Assembly: GCA_028700875.1 (NCBI GenBank)
Contig: JAQVRW010000131.1
Coordinates: forward strand, 1 to 8,018
DNA length: 8,018 nucleotides
Source of the DNA: Candidatus Zixiibacteriota bacterium
GTDB taxonomy: Bacteria; Zixibacteria; MSB-5A5; GN15; JAAZOE01
Reading direction: 5' to 3'
Both the position numbers and the translations under genes were made by a program. This document shows, one piece after another, positions 1-7,091 of the stretch. Numbering within the stretch: the stretch's first letter is position 1; every line of letters starts with the position of its first letter. The notes beneath the pieces were generated by a model that was not told where the DNA came from, did not search any database, and worked only from the letters and a program-made list of their open reading frames with translations.

Positions 1-2287
1 CCGACGGCAAAGCTTCCGCCTTGACTATCCGGACGGTTTCCAAAGGCGTTTCACGGTAAGAGGCATCCACGTCCCAGGCGTCCCAGTCATTGGGGCGGTC
101 TTCATATAAGGTCAGCAGGTTGCCCGGGCGTTCGGGGATGACGATGTCGCGGCCGAGAGTCTTGTCAAAACATCGGAGCAGCGTCCCTTGCGGGTTGAAC
201 TCATATCGCACCAATTCATTTTCCAGAATCAGACCATCCGCCGAAGCAACAGGATTCCCTTTTAACGGGGCCTTGACCAAAGTCACGAATGAATACGGCG
301 GCACGTTGACGTGAACCACGACGCGGTCATGCTCGATCTGGAGGGGGAGAACGGTGCCGTCGGCAAGGGTCGCGGTACAGCCCTTCCATCCATCCGGGAG
401 GAGCAAGGCGCCTTCATAGGGACAATGCAGGGTATTGAATAGAGTGAGGCAGTTCTCGTCTTTCCGGAAGAGCATGTCGGCGGCGCTTTTCATTAAAGTG
501 TCGCATTGGCCCAAAGCCTCCCGATATTGTTCGCTCGTCACGCGATAAACCCGCCAGATGCAGGAGCCGGGGATGATGTCGTGAAATTGGTTGATGAGCA
601 CGGTCTTCCAGATACTGTCGAGCTGCTGGTGCGGATAACGGTCGAGTGGTAGACAGGAGCAGAGCATTTCCAAAGCCCGCAGTTTGTGTTCAAGGCATCG
701 ATTGGCCCATTTGACAAACGCCTGCGTCGTCAACGTACCCCGGTGAAGCTCCAGATACAATTCCCCGACCCAGGTGGAAAGCTCGTCTTGATGCCGGGCC
801 AGACGGTCGAAAAACTCGCGGGCGTAGCCGAACCGAACCCTGGGCGCGCCTTCCAGATCAGCCATTCGCCGCCCCATCTCGATCTGCTCTTCTTTGGGAC
901 CCCCACCGCCATCGCCGACGCCGAACAGGCTAAGAAATTCGTCAAGATGATCTTTCTCTCTGAAGATATCCTGCGCCGCCCTCATGGATTCCGCCGTCAA
1001 CGGGCCGTTGTAGTTGTTCTCGGGCGGGAAATGAGCCAGGACGGCGCTGCCGTCGATTCCCTGCCAGTTGAAGGTATTATGGGGAAAGTCGTTGATCTGG
1101 TTCCAGGATAGTTTCGTGGTCAAAAAGCAGGCAATGCCGCTTTGGCGCAGGATTTGGGGCAAAGCCGCCGAATAACCGAAGGCATCCGGCAGCCAGAGAT
1201 TGTCGACATCGACGCCGAATTCATCCCGAAAGAAATTCTTGCCGTGCAGAAGCTGCCGCACCAGCGATTCGCCGCCGGTGACGTTGCAGTCGGCCTCGAC
1301 CCACATCCCCCCCTGCACCTCCCAGCGCCCCGCCTTTATCGCCGCCTTGATCCGCTCGTACAGTTCCGGGTATCGCTCTTTGACGAAAGCATAGTGCTGA
1401 GCCTGCGACGCGCCGAAAACATAATCGGGATACCGCTCGATCAAATCCAACTGCGTGGCAAAGGTGCGGGCGCATTTGCGGATCGATTCCTGTACCGGCC
1501 AGAGCCAGGCGGTGTCGATATGGGCGTGGCCGACGGCGGTTACCGACAGGCTCGACGCCTCGGCCGGTTGGGACATTAGCGGAGTTAGAATGTCCCGAAA
1601 GGCGCGCGGATCGTCCCCCTGCCGAGCGAAGGCGTTGAGCCCTTTGACGGCAGTCCGGATGATGCGGGCGCGGCGTACGCTCTTTTCCGGCAGGCTCTTG
1701 ATCAGGCCGAGCAGGACACGCAGGTCGAGCGTCAACTCCCACATATCGGTGTCAAAGATGCCCAGGTGTATGGAATTGATTTTGGCGTCGTAATACCCGT
1801 AGCGGTTGGTCGATTGGGGGCCGGGATCGAGGTCGCAGAACATGCCGAACAGACCGTTGGCCGCCGCCTCGACCCAGAGGTCGACTTCCTCGCCTCCGGA
1901 GCACGGCTCATACAATCGGACGATATCCCGTCCGAAATCGGTGTCAAATACCGATCCGTTGGTGATCCCTTGAAGAATTCTCCCGTCCGGCCGCACGACG
2001 AGACCTTCGCCACCGAGATCCAGCCGGGCTACGACGGTACGGCCGCGCCACGATGCCGGAACGGCGCCGGCCAGATGAAACCAGGCGCTTTCCCATGTCC
2101 GCCCCCAAATTTCACCGGGCTGGATGGGAACATACGAGAGTTCATTTCGCCGTTCAAAGCCGACCGGATCGACGGTCCGGGCGTAAACGGCCGCCAATGG
2201 CACCGATTCGCAGATGATGCTCTGCACTGCGCGGGTGTAAAAGCGCTCGAGACGCCGGATGGCGATAAGGGTCTCTTTCTGATTCAC
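1..2287 (-). CDS. GH38 alpha-mannosidase, 3' end cut off by the window edge
   Basis: A continuous frame of 762 codons with no stop, entering at a GTG and leaving the window at base 1. It should hydrolyse terminal alpha-linked mannose using one bound Zn2+. An N-terminal region (about 1-240) of the type found in cytosolic class II mannosidases precedes the catalytic domain. That domain opens with GHAHIDTAWLWP (253-264; metal ligands H256 and D258), then WVEADCN (329-335), LPDAFGYSAALPQI (366-379; D368 is the expected nucleophile and metal ligand), GVGDGGGGP (456-464) and NQFHDIIPG (566-574; H569 metal ligand). The beta-sandwich region begins around 610. Family members of this type are about 1000 residues, so roughly a quarter is missing. 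There is no signal peptide, so it is probably cytoplasmic. The GTG start is chosen because GGAG (2298-2295) lies 7 bases ahead. The gene follows the symporter stop by 14 bases, consistent with co-transcription. Family assignment is very secure; the exact linkage specificity is not. Confidence 0.95.
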   Translation of the reverse strand, partial: MNQKETLIAIRRLERFYTRAVQSIICESVPLAAVYARTVDPVGFERRNELSYVPIQPGEIWGRTWESAWFHLAGAVPASWRGRTVVARLDLGGEGLVVRPDGRILQGITNGSVFDTDFGRDIVRLYEPCSGGEEVDLWVEAAANGLFGMFCDLDPGPQSTNRYGYYDAKINSIHLGIFDTDMWELTLDLRVLLGLIKSLPEKSVRRARIIRTAVKGLNAFARQGDDPRAFRDILTPLMSQPAEASSLSVTAVGHAHIDTAWLWPVQESIRKCARTFATQLDLIERYPDYVFGASQAQHYAFVKERYPELYERIKAAIKAGRWEVQGGMWVEADCNVTGGESLVRQLLHGKNFFRDEFGVDVDNLWLPDAFGYSAALPQILRQSGIACFLTTKLSWNQINDFPHNTFNWQGIDGSAVLAHFPPENNYNGPLTAESMRAAQDIFREKDHLDEFLSLFGVGDGGGGPKEEQIEMGRRMADLEGAPRVRFGYAREFFDRLARHQDELSTWVGELYLELHRGTLTTQAFVKWANRCLEHKLRALEMLCSCLPLDRYPHQQLDSIWKTVLINQFHDIIPGSCIWRVYRVTSEQYREALGQCDTLMKSAADMLFRKDENCLTLFNTLHCPYEGALLLPDGWKGCTATLADGTVLPLQIEHDRVVVHVNVPPYSFVTLVKAPLKGNPVASADGLILENELVRYEFNPQGTLLRCFDKTLGRDIVIPERPGNLLTLYEDRPNDWDAWDVDASYRETPLETVRIVKAEALPS

Positions 2288-2294
2288 ACGATAT

Positions 2295-2298
2295 CTCC
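2295..2298 (-). promoter_or_regulatory. Ribosome binding site of the GH38 gene
   Basis: GGAG read on the minus strand, 7 bases before the GTG at 2287. It sits in the short gap after the symporter stop codon and decides the start: no ATG lies nearby in this frame, and the other frame that crosses this point (2360-2154) breaks off early. Confidence 0.7.
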
Positions 2299-2301
2299 AA
2301 C

Positions 2302-4200
2302 TTACGATTGCTGATCCGTCTGTTGATCCGGGACGGAAACGAAACCATCGTCCCGATCATCCCGATCCGATGTCTCCAGCCGTTTATTCATGCGCCGCAA
2401 GTCCCGGAAGCCCCCAATCAAAAACCACAGAATAACGAACACCGATACGCCCACATATATGGCCAGGTAGATGCGCCAGAAACGAAACCAGGAATCGTCG
2501 CTTACCTCGTGGGTCAGACTGTAAATCGTGCCGACGATAAAGACCAGGAGCCAGCCGCCGTTCCAAACGTAATTGAGGATATAAATGATTTTGTCGCCGC
2601 GCGTGAATTCCTTGCCCATGCCGAGCACTTTCCAGCCTTTCGCGGGGGCCTCGCTGACGATATTCGTTTCACCGGCAATGGCGTATTTCCCCCGATGAAG
2701 CAACTTGTCCAAATTGTATTCCCGCTGCTTTCCGATAAGGGAAACGACCACATACACGAGCGACGCCCCCGCCATGCTGATCCCCCAGAACCACTGGCCG
2801 TTGATAAAGAAATCGGGAATGATTTGGTGGATGATGATCCCGGCGACGGCAATCCCCGAACCGGTGATCATGGACGCCCAGGCGGCCGCGGTCGTGCCGC
2901 GTTTCCAATAAAGCCCGCCGATAATCACGGCCCCGGAGCCGCCGGCGAAAATGGCGCCGGTGATGGCGAAAAAGAGGAAGATGTATTCGCTTTGTTTGAA
3001 AATCAGGCTGAAGAAGAAAGCGAACACCCCGACCGACACGATGGCCCAGCGCAGAACCCGTAAGTGGGTTTTGGGTTCGAACGATTTCTTGCGCAGGGGC
3101 ATGATGACGTCCTGTACGATGATAGTTCCCCAGGAATGCATGTAGGCGTCCAGGGTGCTGATACTCGCCGCCAGCATCATTGCGGCAAAGGCCCCGATCA
3201 GCCCACGCGGGAGGATGTGGGTAAGCACCAATGGCACCTTAAGCTGGCTCTGAACCGCCGCCCCATCTATCCCGGAAAGGGTCTTGCTAACGGAGTCGGC
3301 GATGGCGGAGAAGTCCGGATGGTTGAGCACGGTGTAGGCCACGATCGGCACGAACAAAAACATGATGTACATCGGCAGATTGCGCAGCGACGTGAGAACG
3401 CCGGCCATCTTGGCCTCATGGGCGCTTTTGGCCGACGAGTTGTACCCCTGCGTTCCCTGCCAGGACATAGTGCCGTAGATGACGCCGACGATGCCGACCA
3501 GAAAGTACCAGAAGTTGAAATCCTCCACCTGGCTGGTCTTGAACGGATTGATAAGGGAGGCATCTTGTGGCGCCGAAGCCAGAGCCTGTTGGATATGGCC
3601 CCAATCGAAAGAAAGATAGAAATAGATCACCAGGGCGATGAACACGCCATACACCAAAACCCCCTGGAAGAAATCGGCGTAGATCACCGACACCTGGCCC
3701 CCGCTCAGGACGAAATAGAGCGATACCCCGAGGAGGAAGATCATCATGAGCGGAAAGACGGCGACGTTAAGGCCGAAAATCGAGATGGTCTCCGGCAGGC
3801 CGCAGAAATAGATGAAAAATCGCGCTTCCACCGCCGGGAAGATGCCGAAATTCACGATGCCGGAGATGAAGGCGACAAGACCGGTGAAGATGCGGAATTC
3901 GCGGCTGTAGCGCATTTCGAAATATTGGGCCAACGTCAGCGACCGGGTCTGGCGGAAACGGTAGATGACCCACCCCGAGACCGTTATGATCAACACGACC
4001 AGGGCGGTGGTCATCCCCCACCAGGAGAGGGAAAAGCCGGCGATCAGGTTCATCTCCAGATTGCCGACCACGGTGATGGCGCCGATGCCGGCCGCGCCGC
4101 TGGCGACGCATAAAACATAACGCCCGGCCGACCTTCCGGCCGAAAGGAAATCGGCCACACTTTTCATGACTCTCCGGCCGGCTTCCACGGAAAGAATCAT
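2302..4200 (-). CDS. SSS-family sodium:solute symporter (start uncertain, probably further upstream)
   Basis: A 632-residue membrane protein counted from the ATG at 4200. It would use the Na+ gradient to import a small solute, here probably mannose or a short mannoside. About 14 hydrophobic segments are visible, from about 29 to 597. Family marks are EAGRRVMKSVADFLSAGRS (6-24) after the first helix, AASISTLDAYMHSW (344-357) and VQDV (362-365) in the region that holds the Na2 sodium site, and GGLYWKRGTTAAAWASMITG (428-447). A hydrophilic loop (about 490-538) and a charged, Gln-rich tail (about 598-632) have no helices. The frame stays open upstream to a stop at 4272-4270 and encodes KNLSVLDWVIVFVSLGL, a typical SSS first helix, directly before the ATG at 4200. 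That ATG would remove most of the helix, so it is probably not the true start, but no canonical start lies in frame before it. The gene follows the lipoprotein gene and precedes the GH38 gene by 14 bases. The substrate is inferred from neighbours only. Confidence 0.92.
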   Translation of the reverse strand: MILSVEAGRRVMKSVADFLSAGRSAGRYVLCVASGAAGIGAITVVGNLEMNLIAGFSLSWWGMTTALVVLIITVSGWVIYRFRQTRSLTLAQYFEMRYSREFRIFTGLVAFISGIVNFGIFPAVEARFFIYFCGLPETISIFGLNVAVFPLMMIFLLGVSLYFVLSGGQVSVIYADFFQGVLVYGVFIALVIYFYLSFDWGHIQQALASAPQDASLINPFKTSQVEDFNFWYFLVGIVGVIYGTMSWQGTQGYNSSAKSAHEAKMAGVLTSLRNLPMYIMFLFVPIVAYTVLNHPDFSAIADSVSKTLSGIDGAAVQSQLKVPLVLTHILPRGLIGAFAAMMLAASISTLDAYMHSWGTIIVQDVIMPLRKKSFEPKTHLRVLRWAIVSVGVFAFFFSLIFKQSEYIFLFFAITGAIFAGGSGAVIIGGLYWKRGTTAAAWASMITGSGIAVAGIIIHQIIPDFFINGQWFWGISMAGASLVYVVVSLIGKQREYNLDKLLHRGKYAIAGETNIVSEAPAKGWKVLGMGKEFTRGDKIIYILNYVWNGGWLLVFIVGTIYSLTHEVSDDSWFRFWRIYLAIYVGVSVFVILWFLIGGFRDLRRMNKRLETSDRDDRDDGFVSVPDQQTDQQS

Positions 4201-4344
4201 CAGTCCGAGGGAGACGAAGACGATTACCCAATCAAGAACGCTGAGATTCTTTACTGCTCCATGCTGTTTTCATGCACCCTGATGCTTGTCGTACCCTGCC
4301 CGGCGCGGCCGCAGTTCTCTTTTTCACCGCCCAAAATAATCAAA
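4201..4344 (-). other. Symporter leader region with an unexplained missing start codon
   Basis: The region between the lipoprotein stop (TGA, 4347-4345) and the ATG at 4200. The symporter frame is open from 4269 onward and encodes the expected first transmembrane helix, yet has no ATG, GTG or TTG. An ATG at 4273-4271 followed by an AAAA run (4270-4267) is one base out of frame. Removing one A would give a start MKQHGAVKNLSVLDWV and a normal SSS N-terminus. GGAG is present at 4260-4257 but is followed in frame only by GTA, AAG and AAT. I see no convincing promoter or terminator here. Confidence 0.6.
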
Positions 4345-5508
4345 TCACTTGTTTTCCTGAGTCAGCCGGCCGTCCTGAACGATCGAAAGATGCGTCTTGC
4401 CGTCGCTGCTGACCGCTCGCGCCTCGAATTGACAGGCCGTCGCCTCGAGTTTCGGCGGCCATTGAAATCCGGCCGGAGAAATGGCGTCAAGTTCCAGGTT
4501 GGCGACATCGGACGTGTACGTCCCGTGGCAGAGGTAGCAGTTACGCTCGGCATAGTAGAGTTGCCGAAGCGCCCACCGGGCCGAATCAACCGGGTCGGGC
4601 GTAAAGGCGACGGGCTCTGCCCCCACGACGGCCGTCGTAAACTGCACCATCCCCCACATTTCGGGGTAATGCATCGCGATCAACCCTTGCGGTGACCAGA
4701 CCCAGTTATGTTCGGGAAAGGATTTGCCGGTCGCCGGGTCGACCATCTTGACATATTGGCCGTCTTTCGCTTCCGCCTGCCACTCTACGCGGGAAAAATT
4801 AATCTTCCACTGATCGCCGTTTCCCGGCGGCGTCGATCGGTGCGCGCATTCGGCCAGCACGGCCCAGGGGAAGGCAATCTCAACGCTCCAGCCGGAATCG
4901 ACATCCCCCGGCCGGTTGCAGGTGCCGTGGACAGCCACGGCCGTCTTCAATCCCTGTATATCCCAGGTGTTGACCGCCGGGCCGCCGTCGCGGTATGGTT
5001 TCAGAAGCAGAAGATCCCAAACGGTATTGAAGGCGTTCAGTTCCAGTTCATAGTACTCATGGGTATCCATGTCGGGATCGATAAACACTTCGAAATCATT
5101 GTCATGATAAATGACGGCATCCCGCCGGGTCAGCGAGGCCCAGACGTCCGGTTCCTGCAATTCGGCGCCGACATACAGGAAAGTGGAATCCCACAAAAGC
5201 CTGGCGCGCGTCTTCAAAGAAGGAGCCGGCTTGAGGTCCCCCTCGATATCGACAAACTCCTCCGTCCACGGAGTCTTTTGCCACGACAACTCATCCAGGT
5301 TGCCATCGATCGTCATCGGTTGATCGGTGCGGTAGCACACATACTGCCGCGGGGCATAAGGAATTTTCGGAACCGGCAAAGATTCAGCCGACGACGTTGC
5401 CGGCGGGGTTTCGTGATGTTTCTGACAGCCGACGGGAAGCAAAATAGTTATAAGCAACGCCGGCAAAGCAAAAAGCAAGACAGATTTTCTACACTCGATC
5501 ACAAGCAT
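4345..5508 (-). CDS. CBM9-like carbohydrate-binding lipoprotein
   Basis: 387 residues from the ATG at 5508. Residues 10-28 (LLFALPALLITILLPVGC) form a signal peptide ending in a lipobox-like Cys28. The -3 residue is Pro or the preceding Leu depending on alignment, so the lipobox is imperfect. A low-complexity linker (about 30-48) leads to a domain of the family 9 carbohydrate-binding type found in many surface proteins: IDGNLDELSW (67-76), LLWDSTFLYVGAELQEPDVW (104-123), HDNDFEVFIDPD (135-146), YYELELNAFNTVWDLLL (152-168), GWSVEIAFPW (206-215) and WKINFSRVEW (234-243). It probably holds glycan at the outer surface or in the periplasm; no catalytic residues are evident. The C-terminal part has WALRQLYYAERN then CYLCHGTY (324-331), a CxxCH motif. 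The start lies inside the last 20 bases of the GH130 gene, and GGGAA is a possible ribosome binding site, suggesting translational coupling. The frame is open further upstream to 5649, but that stretch overlaps GH130 and lacks sense as a signal peptide. Confidence 0.85.
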   Translation of the reverse strand: MLVIECRKSVLLFALPALLITILLPVGCQKHHETPPATSSAESLPVPKIPYAPRQYVCYRTDQPMTIDGNLDELSWQKTPWTEEFVDIEGDLKPAPSLKTRARLLWDSTFLYVGAELQEPDVWASLTRRDAVIYHDNDFEVFIDPDMDTHEYYELELNAFNTVWDLLLLKPYRDGGPAVNTWDIQGLKTAVAVHGTCNRPGDVDSGWSVEIAFPWAVLAECAHRSTPPGNGDQWKINFSRVEWQAEAKDGQYVKMVDPATGKSFPEHNWVWSPQGLIAMHYPEMWGMVQFTTAVVGAEPVAFTPDPVDSARWALRQLYYAERNCYLCHGTYTSDVANLELDAISPAGFQWPPKLEATACQFEARAVSSDGKTHLSIVQDGRLTQENK

Positions 5509-6451
5509 CCAGCAATTCCCGCACCGTCGTGGTGGCCAGACCGACGCAGGTGTCGGCCGCGCCATAGTAGACCAAAAGTTCGGTGTCATCGTCAACAGGT
5601 GTATCCTGATCGCGATCTGCCGGAACCAGGCCGGTCGGAAAGACCACATTCGGCACCTGTCCGGTCAATTCATAAAGTTCGCGCGGTTCCAATATATTGT
5701 ATTTGCTTCGCCCGATGACTTTGCCCGGATCGTTGAGATCGAGCAAAACCACTCCGGCCTGATAGATATTGCTTGCACCGAAGTGCGTGGCGACGCCATG
5801 GTAGATATGCAACCATCCCCGGCCGGTTTTGACCGGCGGCGGTCCCGAACCGATCAGCTCGTCCCAATAATGAAAACGCCCGCTCATCACCATTTTGCAT
5901 GGCGTCCAATGTAACAGGTCGGACGACAGCGCCAGCTCGATCTCGCTGCCGCTGGCGACGCCGCCGTCCAGCCGCGTTCGGTTGGGCCGGTAAAGCATGG
6001 CATATTCCCCACCGATCTTTTCGGGGAAAAGCACGGCGTTACGCGCGTCGCCTTCCAGGGGCACGCCCAGAAACTCGTACTGTTGAAAATCCGCCGTCCT
6101 GGCCAAACCGATCCGGCAGCCGTTATCGGTGTCGATGGCCAGGGTGATATAGAACAATCCGTCGATCCGGGTTATCCGCGGGTCATAGATATGGTATGCC
6201 CGGCAGCCCAGCTTCTCCAGACCGTGAAACTGAATCGGCTCGCCGGAAATCGTGAAATCGATTCCGTCGCGGCTGAAAGCCGGCAGAAGGTATGTCTCCC
6301 GCCCCCGGTTCTGGACCCGGAGAAGCAGGACGATCTGATCACCCCAGCGCGCGGCGCCGGGATTAAAGACCGAAGAAACATCATTCAACATTGGTGTAAG
6401 GCAGGGTATTTCACCGCGACTTATGAGGGGATTCTGCAGATATCGCTTCAT
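5489..6451 (-). CDS. GH130 family beta-mannoside phosphorylase (or hydrolase)
   Basis: 320 residues, the usual length for the family, with no signal peptide, so cytoplasmic. GH130 enzymes cleave beta-mannosides, mostly by phosphorolysis to mannose 1-phosphate. Visible five-bladed-propeller motifs are FNPGA (29-33), LLLRVQNR (42-49), YDPRIT (89-94; D90 is the expected catalytic acid), RNAVLFPEK (137-145), YRP (154-156), GSGPPPVKT (201-209), WLHIYHGV (213-220) and YYGAADT (295-301). R137, N138, R155 and H218 occupy positions that, from memory of the family, bind phosphate in GH130_1 and GH130_2 phosphorylases and are absent from the GH130_3 hydrolases, so a phosphorylase is favoured. The start MKRYLQNPLI is typical. 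No good ribosome binding site precedes this ATG; the nearest AGGAGG is 41 bases away, inside the promoter. It is the first gene of the four-gene operon and overlaps the next gene by 20 bases. Its acceptor sugar, such as GlcNAc, mannose or glucose, cannot be read from the sequence. Confidence 0.93.
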   Translation of the reverse strand: MKRYLQNPLISRGEIPCLTPMLNDVSSVFNPGAARWGDQIVLLLRVQNRGRETYLLPAFSRDGIDFTISGEPIQFHGLEKLGCRAYHIYDPRITRIDGLFYITLAIDTDNGCRIGLARTADFQQYEFLGVPLEGDARNAVLFPEKIGGEYAMLYRPNRTRLDGGVASGSEIELALSSDLLHWTPCKMVMSGRFHYWDELIGSGPPPVKTGRGWLHIYHGVATHFGASNIYQAGVVLLDLNDPGKVIGRSKYNILEPRELYELTGQVPNVVFPTGLVPADRDQDTPVDDDTELLVYYGAADTCVGLATTTVRELLDACDRV

Positions 6452-6472
6452 GTATACTATTTGATGTACACT
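6447..6472 (-). repeat. Imperfect direct repeat over the GH130 start codon, possible operator
   Basis: AGTGTACATCAA (6472-6461) and AGTATACATGAA (6458-6447) match at 10 of 12 positions with a 14-base period. The second copy contains the GH130 ATG, and both lie just downstream of the predicted promoter, where a repressor would block transcription or translation. It could also be chance, as the pair is short. Confidence 0.3.
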
Positions 6473-6481
6473 CTTTTGACC

Positions 6482-6510
6482 AGTATAAACGGCCTCCTCT
6501 CAAATGACAA
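6482..6510 (-). promoter_or_regulatory. Sigma-70-type promoter of the mannoside operon
   Basis: TTGTCA (6510-6505), a 17-base spacer, then TATACT (6487-6482), each box differing from consensus by one base (TTGACA, TATAAT), with the optimal spacing. Transcription would begin near 6476-6474, leaving a leader of about 25 bases before the GH130 ATG. The spacer contains AGGAGG (6498-6493), which would therefore be outside the transcript. It lies just after the doxX hairpin and drives leftward, consistent with being the operon's own promoter. Confidence 0.65.
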
Positions 6511-6590
6511 GCGGTTTTTTGCCCGGCTGACCGGCCGACACCTCTGCATCTGACCTGAAAAAGTCCCGCCTGATGGCTATGCCGAAATGA

Positions 6591-6612
6591 GACCCGGACG
6601 AACGTCCGGGTC
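6591..6612 (-). terminator. Hairpin after doxX, probable terminator
   Basis: GACCCGGACG and CGTCCGGGTC form a perfect inverted repeat separated by two bases, giving a 9-bp GC-rich stem with a four-base loop. It starts about 20 bases beyond the doxX stop. On the minus strand it is followed by TCATTTCGG, only a weak T-tract, so termination may be partial. It separates doxX from the operon promoter. Confidence 0.6.
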
Positions 6613-6631
6613 ACCCGTCCGGCACGGTCTT

Positions 6632-7069
6632 TCACGCGCGTTTGGTTTGGTTTCGTTTCGCCTCTCTTATGGCATCCAGACTCCAGAGCCCCCCGCCCGC
6701 GAAAGAAATATAGAGCCAGACGAAGCAGTACAGAGCCGCCGACGTCCCGTTGTTGACGACCGGCCAAAAGCTCTGCGGGAAGTGAAACTGGAAATAGGCG
6801 ACAGCCATTTCACCCGACAAAATAAAAGCAACGGGGCGGGTGAACAACCCTACCAATAACAGCAGGCCCCCGAAGAACTCAAGAACGCCGCCAATGCCAA
6901 TTTGTGAAAACAGCGACGCGGTCGCGCCGTTCGGAGGCATTCCGACCGGGATAGCAAACAGCTTCATCGCGCCGACCTCGACGAACATGAGTGCCGCCAC
7001 GATGCGCAATATGCTCAGCATTTGCGGTGCACGAGCCGACCATTTTGAGATCGGTACCGGCATGTTCAT
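6632..7069 (-). CDS. DoxX family membrane protein
   Basis: 145 residues from the ATG at 7069, chosen because AGGAG (7079-7075) lies 5 bases ahead; the frame itself is open to 7102. Four membrane helices are visible at about 18-40, 59-76, 79-96 and 108-126. DoxX features include LRIVAALMFVEVGAMKLF (21-38), LEFFGGLLLLVGLFTRPVA (63-81), GEMAVAYFQFHFP (86-98), FWPVVNNG (101-108) and GGGLWSLD (125-132). DoxX proteins are small inner-membrane proteins; some take part in quinone or thiol redox chemistry and stress responses, but most, including this one, have no proven role. It has its own leader and hairpin and appears to be a single-gene unit unrelated to the mannoside genes. A second in-frame ATG at 7063 is possible but farther from the ribosome binding site. 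Confidence 0.9.
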   Translation of the reverse strand: MNMPVPISKWSARAPQMLSILRIVAALMFVEVGAMKLFAIPVGMPPNGATASLFSQIGIGGVLEFFGGLLLLVGLFTRPVAFILSGEMAVAYFQFHFPQSFWPVVNNGTSAALYCFVWLYISFAGGGLWSLDAIREAKRNQTKRA

Positions 7070-7074
7070 AGCGT

Positions 7075-7079
7075 CTCCT
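7075..7079 (-). promoter_or_regulatory. Ribosome binding site of doxX
   Basis: AGGAG on the minus strand, 5 bases before the ATG at 7069. It supports this start over the ATG at 7102, which has no comparable site. Confidence 0.75.
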
Positions 7080-7091
7080 ATAATTTCAGTT

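Noticed and set aside
686..2314. Plus-strand open frames at 686-1111, 1142-1579 and 1766-2314, and minus-strand frames at 1221-1742 and 1732-2013
   Set aside because: All overlap the single continuous GH38 frame, which carries every catalytic motif of its family; these frames have biased composition and no recognised motifs.
2308..3063. Plus-strand open frame of 251 codons opposite the symporter C-terminal half
   Set aside because: Antisense shadow, Asp/Pro/His-rich, no family resemblance.
3064..4113. Long plus-strand open frame of 349 codons opposite the symporter
   Set aside because: Its product is rich in His, Asp, Glu, Arg and Gly with no recognisable domain, as expected of the antisense of a membrane protein gene. 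The minus-strand frame is clearly an SSS symporter.
4519..4539. Reading the lipoprotein as a cytochrome c
   Set aside because: There is a single CxxCH at the end of a CBM9-like protein, without a cytochrome fold or a likely distal ligand; kept only as a finding.
4708..5718. Plus-strand open frame of 336 codons opposite the lipoprotein and the end of GH130
   Set aside because: Arg-rich, no domain, and it spans two well-supported minus-strand genes.
6411..6767. Minus-strand open frame of 118 codons between doxX and GH130
   Set aside because: It crosses the doxX hairpin and the promoter, overlaps both neighbouring genes in another frame, and its product resembles nothing known.
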